A model generated the notes under the pieces. The model searched no databases, was not told the DNA's origin, and saw only the letters and a program-made list of their open reading frames with translations. Source: Phoenicibacter sp963592435 (lineage in GTDB: Bacteria > Actinomycetota > Coriobacteriia > Coriobacteriales > Eggerthellaceae). From it: DNA of 21,999 nt. The DNA lies in NCBI GenBank assembly GCA_963592435.1, contig CAVAWT010000030.1:1-21999 (forward strand), written 5' to 3'. Shown in pieces: positions 13,856 through 21,997 of this stretch (the stretch's first letter is position 1; every line of letters starts with the position of its first letter). Position numbers and translations under genes: made by a program.

Positions 13856-14920
13856 TTAGATGTTGTTAACTAAATCAACGAGAGTGTCGACGATTTCGTC
13901 TTCTGACACTTTTTTTATAATTTTACCACGCGAGAACAAAACTGCGTTACCGCGACCACAAGCAACTCCAAGATCGGCATCGGCTGCTTCACCAGGACCG
14001 TTAACGACACAGCCCATAATAGCAACTTTAACTGGCTTTGTCACTGTTGCGAGCCTTTCTTCCACCTTTTTAACAATGCCAATGATGTCAACTTCAGTTC
14101 GAGCACAAGTTGGACAACTTATAATTTCAACGCCTCGCCTGCGCAAATTCAGGGCACTAAGAAGCTGCCAAGCAGCGCGAACTTCAACTTGTGGATCGTC
14201 TGTTAGAGAAATCCGAATCGTGTCGCCAATTCCCTCACTTAGAAGAATTCCAAGACCAGCACCGGATTTGATAAGACCCTGAAAAGCACTTCCAGCCTCT
14301 GTGATTCCAATGTGAAGTGGAATTTCTGGCATCATTTGACTAAACAATCTGTTAGCTTTGACAGTTGACAAAACTCCGTGTGCTTTAATGCTGACAACTA
14401 GGTTTTCAAAGTCGCACTCACCCATCACGAAATCACAGTGATTTTTTGCAGACGTGCACAACTTTTCCTCAAAGCTGAGTGACTCATTCTCTGCAATTTC
14501 TTTTTCTAATGAGCCAGCATTCACGCCAATTCTTATTGAACAGCCTTTTTCTTTGCAAACTTTAACAACTTGCCTCGTTTTTTCAAGACCGCCAATGTTT
14601 CCGGGATTGATGCGAATTTTGGCAGCCCCTGCTTCTGCTGAGGCAATTGCCATTTCATGATTAAAATGAATGTCAGCAACGACTGGTATTGAAACGCTGT
14701 CAATTAATCCCTTTAAGGTTTTAAGCGCAACTTCATTTGGAACAGAAAAACGAATGACCTCACAACCTGCTTCAATGCACTCTTTTGCTTGTTTGATGTT
14801 ACCTTCAACGTCGTCTGGCTTTTTATTTAGCATCGTCTGAACGACAACAGGGTTATCTCCACCGATGACAACATCTTTAGTTACACAGTGTAACTTAATT
14901 TCTCTAGTCTTTGAATTCAA
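13856..14920 (-). CDS. ispG: 4-hydroxy-3-methylbut-2-enyl diphosphate synthase (IspG/GcpE)
   Basis: A 354-residue iron-sulfur enzyme of the MEP isoprenoid pathway that reduces cyclic MEcPP to HMBPP. The N-terminal TIM barrel has VQTMLNKKPDDVEG, VVADIHFNH and RINPGNIGG. The C-terminal part carries the cluster ligands Cys269 and Cys272 (SCPTCART), Cys304 and Glu311 (MGCVVNGPGEA). The start is a TTG with AAAGG 7 bases upstream, lying in a 12-bp palindrome TTTGAATTCAAA (14910-14921). The gap to the upstream protease gene is 13 bp. The dxr gene that often heads this cluster is not present in the window. Confidence 0.96.
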   Translation of the reverse strand: MNSKTREIKLHCVTKDVVIGGDNPVVVQTMLNKKPDDVEGNIKQAKECIEAGCEVIRFSVPNEVALKTLKGLIDSVSIPVVADIHFNHEMAIASAEAGAAKIRINPGNIGGLEKTRQVVKVCKEKGCSIRIGVNAGSLEKEIAENESLSFEEKLCTSAKNHCDFVMGECDFENLVVSIKAHGVLSTVKANRLFSQMMPEIPLHIGITEAGSAFQGLIKSGAGLGILLSEGIGDTIRISLTDDPQVEVRAAWQLLSALNLRRRGVEIISCPTCARTEVDIIGIVKKVEERLATVTKPVKVAIMGCVVNGPGEAADADLGVACGRGNAVLFSRGKIIKKVSEDEIVDTLVDLVNNI

Positions 14921-14933
14921 ATTGTGACCTTTT

Positions 14934-16022
14934 TTAGTTTCCTAATATAAAGCGCTGAATGTCTTGATTTAGCGTAAAAACAAAAAGAAGAAGAATCAGA
15001 GCAACACCCGTGAAAGAGATTGCAGATATTACTTTTTGTGGCAATCGCCTACCAGAAATTTTCTGAACAACTTCGACTATAAATTGACCACCATCGAGGG
15101 GCGGAATTGGGATCAAATTCATGAGTCCCAAAGAAGCCGAAATCATCGCCATAAACAACAATGCATCAGAAAAACCTTTAGCAAAATAATCCGCGCTCAA
15201 AACAGCAATTCCAACGATGCTCGTTGAATTTGACACAGTCTCGGCAGCGGTGGCGGGATTAAGAAGTCCAACGATTGCACAGATCGTTAACCAAATATAC
15301 CTTCCACCTGCAACAATTGCTGTCAAAGGATCGACAGTGAAGTGATTCGTTGTTCCGTCCTGCAATGTCACGGTTATGCCCAAAACTGAATAGACAACAA
15401 CGAAAGCAAGGAGTGCAAAAATGACGTTTATCGCAATACCTGCAAGCAAAATTACGGATTTTTGCCAAAATTTCTTTGAGCGATATTGCTTGTTAAATTC
15501 ACTTTCAAAAAGCGCGTCAACACTTTCAAAATCGCGAGGCGTTCCCTCTTTCAAACATAGCGTGCCTTGAGGAAATTTTGACGGCGTTTCTGCCAACTCT
15601 TTCTTCGTTGGGTAATGCTCAGGAGTGCGATAGGTGTTAAATTCATCTGTTTTCTTCGGTTCTAAAACACTGCCCCAAGCAAATAGTTCATCAAGACATT
15701 CATAAGCTTCATCGACTGTGAGATTTGCATCCATAGCAATTTGTTCAACGACAGCTTCCCCACGGCTATAAACAGAAGCAAGCACTTCTTTTGTTCCTTT
15801 TGGGATTTCTCCCTGCGTCATGCCACAGACTCGAGCATAACCACCTAGTGGAATGCATGTGATTCCGAATTTTGTGCCATTTCTAACAAAACCAACGTTT
15901 GGTCCAGGTAGCCCCAACATGAACTCAGTCACCCTGACCCCAAAAGCTTTGGCAGCCAAAAAGTGCCCGCCCTCATGAATGAACACAAGGACAGCTATTG
16001 AAATTATGGCAGAAATGATCAT
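14934..16022 (-). CDS. Site-2 (M50) intramembrane metalloprotease, RseP/RasP-like without a visible PDZ domain
   Basis: A 362-residue membrane protein. The first helix holds HEGGH (His16, Glu17, His20), the zinc-binding motif. NLIPIPPLDGG (Asp310) supplies the third ligand. Membrane segments are near 2-22, about 187-215, a stretch around 243-300 and 325-350. The LAGIAINVIFA segment matches the AGPxxN helix of this family. A 110-residue hydrophilic insert (about 70-185) follows GGYARVCGM. It contains SRGEAVVEQIAMDANLTVDE and an LDELFAWGSV tail that look like a winged-helix-type fold. The region after the second helix is too short for a PDZ domain. These proteases release membrane-bound regulators such as anti-sigma factors. 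The ATG at 16022 follows an in-frame TTG at 16025. Confidence 0.85.
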   Translation of the reverse strand: MIISAIISIAVLVFIHEGGHFLAAKAFGVRVTEFMLGLPGPNVGFVRNGTKFGITCIPLGGYARVCGMTQGEIPKGTKEVLASVYSRGEAVVEQIAMDANLTVDEAYECLDELFAWGSVLEPKKTDEFNTYRTPEHYPTKKELAETPSKFPQGTLCLKEGTPRDFESVDALFESEFNKQYRSKKFWQKSVILLAGIAINVIFALLAFVVVYSVLGITVTLQDGTTNHFTVDPLTAIVAGGRYIWLTICAIVGLLNPATAAETVSNSTSIVGIAVLSADYFAKGFSDALLFMAMISASLGLMNLIPIPPLDGGQFIVEVVQKISGRRLPQKVISAISFTGVALILLLFVFTLNQDIQRFILGN

Positions 16023-16054
16023 CAATTTTTTATGTCTTTATCTCTTTTTCTCGC

Positions 16055-17431
16055 TTATGCGATCTCAGGCAAAGTGGCGGCAGCAACAGATTGGCCCACC
16101 CTGCGCATCATTTCGTCTGGAAGCGTGACGTTGATTTTTTCTTTTAAGTCAGGATATTCTTCGCTCAAGACTCTGTTGCACTCTGAAATTATCAAGTCTC
16201 CACCAACTCCTGAAGCGACGCGTCCCAAAACAAGAAGAGTCTCAATCTCATAAAAAGAAGAATAGAGAACAAGAGTGTGAGCTAGATAGACTCCGATCGA
16301 GCGGAAAATGTCAAGCGCGCCGTCGTGTCCTTCGCTTGCAAGACCTTGAACGACTTTCAACTTTTCAGCAGGAGTTAAATTCTCGTCCAACTCAATTCCT
16401 GCTTTTGGAGCGAGCTTGATGACTGCGTCTTGGCTAAAATACTTACACCCTACCCCAAAATCATGCGACCACTCATCCTGCATAGCGTTTTCGCTCAAAT
16501 CCACAGGAGCAAAGGCGAGCTCATTAATCCATCCCAAAACGTTGCCATCACCGTTCACATAACCGACAGCCTCGCTCGTTCCCATAGCAATGCCCAAGAT
16601 GTTGCCATGACCTGTCGACATGTAACCTGCCAAAGCTGTGACATCACCGTCGTTTGCAACAACGAGAGGCACGTTTCCGATTTCAAGACCTGCTCTGTCA
16701 TAAATCGACTTAACTTCTTCTCTGCGATCTCTTGGAACTTTAATGAAAAGGGATGCAACCATCGGTGAGTTTCCAACAAAAGTCCCAGCGCTCGAGACAC
16801 CAATTGCATCCACTCTCGGCATCTTTGAAGCAGCGGTTTTAAAGGCGGTGACAATTTCATTGAAATGGTAGGTTGGGTCTTCAGTGACTTTTGGATGCCA
16901 AACAACCTCTTCAGAATAAACGCTCTCACCGTCAATAACGGCAGAAACTTTTCTATCGGATCCTCCTGCGTCAAAGCCAATTCTGCAACCGTCAGTGTGG
17001 CCACCAATCTTGGCAGGAGCTTCATTTTTCTCTGGAAAATTCTCTTCGCCACATGCAACAACGCTCAAATTCTTTTCGTAAACATCATTAACAAAACCAT
17101 AATCAAAGGAGCGTTCTCCTGTCTTTGAATATGCTTCAGCCAATTTATTCGCAATGTCATCTGCACCCTTGATGTAAACTTTATGACCGCCAGTGCTCCA
17201 AAGCATAAATTTGACAAATCGCTCAAGATATCTATAGTTAGCCTCCGCTAACTCTTCTCCACAAATGAAGGTTTCACGAACAGAGACTTTGCCGTCTTCG
17301 CGTTCAACAGCAATGCTAACCTTATTTTTAGCCTGTTCAAGATAGGCATTTGCCCAAACTCCAAATGGAATAAAATCCTGATCTAGGACAGGGACATTTT
17401 TAATTGAATAATCAATTCCAAGATAATTCAT
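16055..17431 (-). CDS. ROK-like sugar kinase with N-terminal extension, candidate N-acetylmannosamine kinase
   Basis: A 458-residue cytosolic ASKHA-fold protein. About 150 residues of unknown function come first. Then follow the phosphate loop GFDAGGSDRK (about 153-162), VDAIGVSSAGTF, the NDGD block (260-263, matching the catalytic NDxN/D of ROK kinases) and GIAMGTSEAVGYV. The Cys-rich zinc motif of classical ROK kinases is missing. Its place holds WINELAFAPVDLSENAMQDEW. Downstream of an AGE epimerase and a NanA-like lyase, a ManNAc or GlcNAc kinase role is likely, but the substrate is inferred. ATG 17431 is preferred over an in-frame TTG at 17464 that overlaps the epimerase gene. AAGGA lies 13 bases before it. 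The GTTAGC..GCTAAC word lies near residue 60. Confidence 0.7.
   Translation of the reverse strand: MNYLGIDYSIKNVPVLDQDFIPFGVWANAYLEQAKNKVSIAVEREDGKVSVRETFICGEELAEANYRYLERFVKFMLWSTGGHKVYIKGADDIANKLAEAYSKTGERSFDYGFVNDVYEKNLSVVACGEENFPEKNEAPAKIGGHTDGCRIGFDAGGSDRKVSAVIDGESVYSEEVVWHPKVTEDPTYHFNEIVTAFKTAASKMPRVDAIGVSSAGTFVGNSPMVASLFIKVPRDRREEVKSIYDRAGLEIGNVPLVVANDGDVTALAGYMSTGHGNILGIAMGTSEAVGYVNGDGNVLGWINELAFAPVDLSENAMQDEWSHDFGVGCKYFSQDAVIKLAPKAGIELDENLTPAEKLKVVQGLASEGHDGALDIFRSIGVYLAHTLVLYSSFYEIETLLVLGRVASGVGGDLIISECNRVLSEEYPDLKEKINVTLPDEMMRRVGQSVAAATLPEIA
17237..17252. repeat. Degenerate relative of the 16-bp palindrome in the kinase gene
   Basis: GTTAGC-CTCC-GCTAAC: the same 6-bp arms and 4-bp centre length as the perfect copies at 6246-6261 and 8690-8705, with a changed centre. 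It is read in the same frame as ELAEAN. It may be an eroded copy or chance similarity. Confidence 0.4.
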
Positions 17432-17447
17432 AGTTTTTATGTTTTCC

Positions 17448-18665
17448 TTATTTCTCGTCACCAATAATTTCAGTTAAAGTGCGCTCCGTTGCAATCAAAG
17501 CACGAGGAACATGAAACGGTCCTTTAAAAGTTGAACCTTTTGTTGAAGGCTCAGTCGGAACACCATCACGGCGAAGATAGCCATACCACTCGCCATATTT
17601 CTCATCGACGAAATGTTTTTTGCAATAATCAACAGTGCTAGTGAGCCAATTTAGATAATAAACATCGCCAGTGTCTCTAAACGCTTTTGAAGCTGCAATC
17701 ATGATCTCGTTATGAGGCCACCAGAGTTTCATATCATGTTCATATGCCTCAGTTGGCTTGCCCAAACAATCAATGAAATAAAGAAGACCACCAAATTGTG
17801 TGTCCCATCCAGCTTCAATCGCAAATCTAAAAATCTGTTCAGCAGTTTTATGGAGTTCTTTGTCTTTTTGAAAATTCGCTTCATCCATCAAAAACCATGA
17901 ACATTCAATGTCGTGACCAGGATTAACAACTCGTCCATCAGTGAAATCAAGACATGACTCACCTTTTTTATTAACCCACTCAAGTGTTGCCTTTAACTCA
18001 GGATGGAAATGATTTTTGACAATTTTGTCAACACATTCTTTTGATCTCTTGTTATATTCGTCTAAATGAGCTGGATCTGCACTTCTTAAAATGTTTATTA
18101 TGTTCAAAAAAATCATCGGGTCAGCCAAAGCCATGCCACTTCTTGTTTGCACTTCAGTTTTTGGACCCAAGCCTGTCGGATCTTCAATAATACAATTGTT
18201 TAACTGGTATATCATTTCATAAGCACTTCTTGCGCGTTTGAGATATTTTTCTTTGCCAGTCAATTTATAATACTCAGCGTTTGCAATCGCATAAAAGCCC
18301 TCAGAAAAACAATATCTTCTTTGGCGAAGAGGTTTGCCGTCCCCTGTTACAGTGAAATAAAGGCGTCCACCAGCGTTTTTGTTAATGCAATAATCTTCTA
18401 GGAAATTAAGGCAACTTTTCGCGGCTTTTTTCCATTCAGGGCGTTTGCCATAAACATTGCAAAGATGCGCAAAAGTCCATGCACATCTTCCCTGCATCCA
18501 AACACTTTTGTCTGTCGAATAGATCTCGCCTTTTCTGTCGAGGCAAGTGTAAACGCCACCATTTTCTTCATCCATTGCATGGCGCAACCAAAAGTCAATC
18601 GTTATGTTTAACTGCGCTCGGCACCATGCTCGAATGTTGATTAATTCTTGCTTTGTTTTATCCAT
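17448..18665 (-). CDS. N-acylglucosamine 2-epimerase (AGE) family protein
   Basis: A 405-residue (alpha/alpha)6-barrel protein of the AGE / mannose-isomerase family. Visible family blocks are WLRHAMDEENGGVYTCLDRKG, KSVWMQGRCAWTFAHL, FSEGFYAIANAEYY, VNPGHDIECSWFLMDE (His251) and LWWPHNEIMIA (His318), with GEWYGYLRRDG near the end. The two histidines are the proposed acid/base pair. In a sialic acid setting this enzyme would convert ManNAc to GlcNAc without phosphorylation. Other members act on glucose, mannose or cellobiose. The context of a NanA-like lyase 1 bp upstream and a ROK-like kinase downstream supports amino sugars. The start ATG immediately follows the lyase stop. Confidence 0.88.
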   Translation of the reverse strand: MDKTKQELINIRAWCRAQLNITIDFWLRHAMDEENGGVYTCLDRKGEIYSTDKSVWMQGRCAWTFAHLCNVYGKRPEWKKAAKSCLNFLEDYCINKNAGGRLYFTVTGDGKPLRQRRYCFSEGFYAIANAEYYKLTGKEKYLKRARSAYEMIYQLNNCIIEDPTGLGPKTEVQTRSGMALADPMIFLNIINILRSADPAHLDEYNKRSKECVDKIVKNHFHPELKATLEWVNKKGESCLDFTDGRVVNPGHDIECSWFLMDEANFQKDKELHKTAEQIFRFAIEAGWDTQFGGLLYFIDCLGKPTEAYEHDMKLWWPHNEIMIAASKAFRDTGDVYYLNWLTSTVDYCKKHFVDEKYGEWYGYLRRDGVPTEPSTKGSTFKGPFHVPRALIATERTLTEIIGDEK

Positions 18666-18666
18666 C

Positions 18667-19590
18667 TTAAATCATCCCATTCTTCTTCAAAACCGAAACA
18701 ATTGTTGCAACGTCTTCGCCCTCAAGCGCTGACACTGGCTCTCGCATTTGATTTGTTTCAAAAATTCCCATTTGCCAAAGAGCAGTTTTAAAAGCACCAA
18801 CGCCAGCACCAAAACCAACTGTTGCCTTGACATAGCGTGTCATCATCATAAGACGCGCCAGATGATCTTGAATTTCTGACACTTTTTGCCAGTTTCCCTC
18901 TTTAGCAGCTCTGAATTGTTCAACATAAGAAACGGGGTCAATGTTTGCAAGCCCAGGGACACTTCCATCTGCTCCGCCAAGAAGTGCACCATCAACAACA
19001 ACTTCATGCCCAGTCAAAAGTTGGAGCGGATGACCTGCGTCCTCGTTGTCAAGCATAAGCCACCTGAAACTGACATCGTCCCCACTTGAATCCTTTACAC
19101 CTTGGATTGTTCCTTTTTTTGCAAGCCTCATCAAGAGATCAGGGGTCAATTTTGTGTGAACGCACACTGGCAAATCATAAGCAAAAAGTGGCAGATCAGT
19201 GTGATCGCGAAGAACGTCAAAATGTCTTTCAGTCTCACGCGGTCCACCCAAAGCGTAAAAAGGAGCAGTCGCCACGAGGGCATCAATTGGAAGACCCTTT
19301 AGCTGTTCAATTTTTTCAATGACTCGAAGCGTTTCCATGTCGATGACACCAACGAGTACTGGAACTCTGCCATCCACAATGTCAAGAGCAACGCGAATGA
19401 CATGCAGGCGCTCCTCACTTGTCAAAAACGCAACTTCCCCACTCGATCCTAGAAAAAAAAGGCCATTGACACCAGCGTCAACCATTCGATTTATGCTTTT
19501 CTTAAAAGAGGCGTCATCCAGCGTCCTGTCTTCCTTTAACGGTATTATAACTGGAGGAATCACCCCAGAAAATTTATCTAAATTGCTCAC
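18667..19590 (-). CDS. nanA: N-acetylneuraminate lyase / dihydrodipicolinate synthase family aldolase
   Basis: A 307-residue class I aldolase with a TIM barrel. Lys166 in IQGVKDSSGD forms the Schiff base and Tyr138 in FAYDLPV assists. GLFFLGSSGEVAFL is the carboxylate-binding GSxGE loop. The family includes N-acetylneuraminate lyase (pyruvate plus ManNAc from sialic acid), DapA and sugar-acid aldolases. The motifs alone do not fix the substrate: YDLP is neither the usual YNIP of NanA nor the YNVP of DapA. Co-transcription with an AGE epimerase and a kinase favours sialic acid. The GTG start has AAGGGA 5 bases upstream. It is the first gene of the 14-gene array. No sialic acid transporter or sialidase is in the window. 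Confidence 0.78.
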   Translation of the reverse strand: MSNLDKFSGVIPPVIIPLKEDRTLDDASFKKSINRMVDAGVNGLFFLGSSGEVAFLTSEERLHVIRVALDIVDGRVPVLVGVIDMETLRVIEKIEQLKGLPIDALVATAPFYALGGPRETERHFDVLRDHTDLPLFAYDLPVCVHTKLTPDLLMRLAKKGTIQGVKDSSGDDVSFRWLMLDNEDAGHPLQLLTGHEVVVDGALLGGADGSVPGLANIDPVSYVEQFRAAKEGNWQKVSEIQDHLARLMMMTRYVKATVGFGAGVGAFKTALWQMGIFETNQMREPVSALEGEDVATIVSVLKKNGMI

Positions 19591-19630
19591 TAAAATCCCT
19601 TCTTTAAAAAGTGGTTAAACAACGCAATAG

Positions 19631-19639
19631 ATTTTATCA
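19631..19639 (-). promoter_or_regulatory. Extended -10 promoter element ahead of the lyase gene
   Basis: On the minus strand TGATAAAAT matches the extended -10 TGnTATAAT with one mismatch. Transcription would start near 19624, leaving a leader of about 34 nt before the GTG at 19590. No good -35 box lies at 17 bp (TTGAGT is at 20 bp), which is tolerable for an extended -10. It could drive the whole 14-gene array. No regulator site or riboswitch was recognised in the 152-bp divergent region. Confidence 0.4.
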
Positions 19640-19742
19640 TTTAGACTGTCCTTTAAACTCAAAGAATGACAATATCATCCAAATTTAAAAATTGAGGAAA
19701 CAAACGGAATAATCAAGATAATTTGGAGTAACATTTTAAGAT

Positions 19743-21764
19743 ATGAGTGTCACCTACATAACAACCTCAATCAATGAACCAAAAGCAAAAGAAAGCAACA
19801 AAAAGAAGGCAGATAAGTGCTATCTTCCTGCCGTCGATGGACTTCGTGCCTTAGCAGTTCTCGCCGTTCTTGCCTACCACCTAAACCTGCCTTTTGCTCA
19901 AGGAGGCCTCGTTGGTGTTACTGTCTTTTTTGTCATCTCGGGATTTCTCATAACAAGCATTCTCTACACTGAACTTGTCAAGACAAACAAAATCGACTTA
20001 AAACGTTTTTGGCTAAGAAGAATCAGGAGGCTATTTCCTGCCATCGCACTTGTCATCATTGTGACAGCAATCGCTTCTTGGTTTTTAAATCCAACTCTTT
20101 TATATAAGTTAAAGTGCGATTTGTTTCCGGCTCTCTTTTGGTTCACGAACTGGTTCTACATTTTTCATCAGCAATCCTACTTTGACGCGATTGCGTCTCC
20201 TAGCCCAGTTCTTCACTTTTGGTCATTGTCGATCGAAGAGCAGTTTTACCTCGTTTGGCCACTCATTTTGTTCGGTCTCTATAAATTAGAAATCGGACAA
20301 AAAGGAATAAGACGAGTGTGCCTTGGCCTGACGGGGATTTCAGCGCTTTTAATGCTGTTGCTTTTTGATCCAGCAGGTGACCCATCGCGAGTCTATTACG
20401 GAACAGACACGCGCGCATTTTCTCTTTTGATTGGAGCATACCTTGCCTTAAAATGGCCAGCATTTTCTCCAAATTTTAAAAACGAGATTTCTGTTATGCC
20501 AGACGCACAACAAAAACTGCTCAACGCTCTTGGCGCAATCGGACTAGCTGTTGTGTTGATCCTAGCTTGCTTCGTTCAGGGAACTTCTCCTTTTTGGTAC
20601 CGAGGAGGGTTGTTGCTTGCATCAATTTGCACAGCGCTCTTGATCGTTTCTCTCACTCTTCCAGCCTCTCCGCTAAAACGATTTTTTGCACAAAAACCAA
20701 TTGTTTGGGTTGGACTTCGATCCTATGGGATATATCTTTGGCATTATCCAATTTTGCTTTTAATGAATCCAGCAAATCAAGGAACGCCAAGTGTGTTAAA
20801 GATGATTTTAGAAATCGCTATTATTTTACTAATATCTGAATTATCTTACAAATTCGTAGAAAACCCGATACGCAACGGAATAATTGGAAAAACCCTTAAA
20901 CAATATAGAAACAGACAAATCAATAAAGCAAATTTCAACAATGCCAAGGTTGCTTGTTTAACGACGCTTGTCCTTGTTCTATTTTCTGGAACTGCACTCG
21001 CGACTGCACAAAACACAAACCAAGGTCAAGGGCTTTTGAGCTCAGCTGACATCGAGGCTGGAACTGGTGAAGGAACTCTTCAAGAGCAAAGCAAGGAAGA
21101 TTCCGAAGCTTCTGGAGACATAGAAGTCACAGGATATGAGCCTCTTCTCATAGGAGACTCAGTCACTGTTAGCTTGATCGACGACTTCCACCAAGCTTTC
21201 ACGGGTGGACTTTTGGACTCATGTGGCAACAGAAACATAGATATGGGCAAACAAGTCTATAACTATTATAAAGACAGAGGTGAAGTGGGTAAAAACGTCA
21301 TAATCGCACTTGGAACAAACGGAGCTTTCACGACAGACGAGCTCGAGGCTTTCATAAACGAGATCGGCTCTGACCACACAATTTGGCTCATAACAAACCG
21401 TACGACAGCCAACATTTCTCAAGCAACGAACCAGTCGATCGTAGCTGTTGCTCCAAAACACTCAAACGTCAGCGTCATCGATTGGAATGCATATAGCGCA
21501 GACCATGACGACTGGGTCGGAAGCGATGGGATCCACTTAACAATCGACGGAAGAAAAGCCTACACGCAAATGATCGTCGAAGCAATTGGTGACAACGCGA
21601 CAATTGAAGCTGCAAGGAAGAAGGCTGACGAAGAAGCAGGCGGTGCGTGGATGGCCCCTGCTGACGGAAGTATGACAAGCGAGATGTATGACTCGCTTTT
21701 GCAAGGCTTAACTCCAGCAGCACAAGTGAGCAGGCTCACAACAGGCGAAGCGATGCCGAGCTAG
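19743..21764 (+). CDS. OatA-like membrane O-acyltransferase with C-terminal SGNH domain
   Basis: A 673-residue two-domain protein. Residues 27-375 are an acyltransferase-3 domain (LPAVDGLRALAVLAVLAYHL with the conserved His, GLVGVTVFFVISGFLIT, RRIRRLFPAI, HFWSLSIEEQFYLVWP, YGIYLWHYP) with about ten membrane helices. Another helix is near 400-420. A Gly/Ser/Glu-rich linker leads to an extracellular SGNH hydrolase-like domain (about 462-640) with Ser473 in LIGDSVT, Asn526 in GTNG, and Asp595/His598 in DGIHLT. This layout is that of peptidoglycan O-acetyltransferases such as OatA, which give lysozyme resistance. Polysaccharide acylation is the alternative. A short charged tail (about 640-673) follows. 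It is the only plus-strand gene. GGAG is 14 bases before the ATG, a weak site. Confidence 0.92.
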   Translation: MSVTYITTSINEPKAKESNKKKADKCYLPAVDGLRALAVLAVLAYHLNLPFAQGGLVGVTVFFVISGFLITSILYTELVKTNKIDLKRFWLRRIRRLFPAIALVIIVTAIASWFLNPTLLYKLKCDLFPALFWFTNWFYIFHQQSYFDAIASPSPVLHFWSLSIEEQFYLVWPLILFGLYKLEIGQKGIRRVCLGLTGISALLMLLLFDPAGDPSRVYYGTDTRAFSLLIGAYLALKWPAFSPNFKNEISVMPDAQQKLLNALGAIGLAVVLILACFVQGTSPFWYRGGLLLASICTALLIVSLTLPASPLKRFFAQKPIVWVGLRSYGIYLWHYPILLLMNPANQGTPSVLKMILEIAIILLISELSYKFVENPIRNGIIGKTLKQYRNRQINKANFNNAKVACLTTLVLVLFSGTALATAQNTNQGQGLLSSADIEAGTGEGTLQEQSKEDSEASGDIEVTGYEPLLIGDSVTVSLIDDFHQAFTGGLLDSCGNRNIDMGKQVYNYYKDRGEVGKNVIIALGTNGAFTTDELEAFINEIGSDHTIWLITNRTTANISQATNQSIVAVAPKHSNVSVIDWNAYSADHDDWVGSDGIHLTIDGRKAYTQMIVEAIGDNATIEAARKKADEEAGGAWMAPADGSMTSEMYDSLLQGLTPAAQVSRLTTGEAMPS

Positions 21765-21771
21765 GCAACCC

Positions 21772-21997
21772 ATGGCAGCCATCGCTTGCGCTGGGGAAAG
21801 TCAGTTTTCCGAGCCCATGGCAGCCATAGACTTTTTGACGCCTGCAAACCCATGGCAGCCATGGACGTTTCCGATTTGCAGTACAAAAAAATCCCAGAAT
21901 TCTTTTGTTGAAGACTGTGTAGCAATTGACGCTCGCAAACCCATGGCAGCCATCGCTTGCGCTGGGGAAAGTCAGTTTTGGAGTGCATGGCAGCCAT
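21772..21997. repeat. Cluster of five ATGGCAGCCAT words with shared flanks
   Basis: Exact 11-mers lie at 21772-21782, 21817-21827, 21852-21862, 21943-21953 and 21987-21997, all with the same central A on the plus strand. The block from 21768 (word, CGCTTGCGCTGGGGAAAG, word) recurs 171 bp later at 21939. Another flank, TTGACG..GCAAACCC, precedes the third and fourth words. Open frames cross it on both strands because the word contains no stop in any frame; I do not regard these as genes. It begins 8 bp after the acyltransferase stop and runs to the window edge, so it may continue. Confidence 0.9.

Noticed and set aside
13895..13912. GTGTCAGA-type sequences in ispG and in nanA (near 18870)
   Set aside because: Only AAAAAGTGTCAGAA is shared, reading KVSE. 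The palindrome's second arm is missing, so these are probably chance matches.
21772..21997. CRISPR array
   Set aside because: The repeat is only 11 bp, spacer lengths differ widely (24-80 bp), some spacers are themselves repeated, and no cas gene is present.
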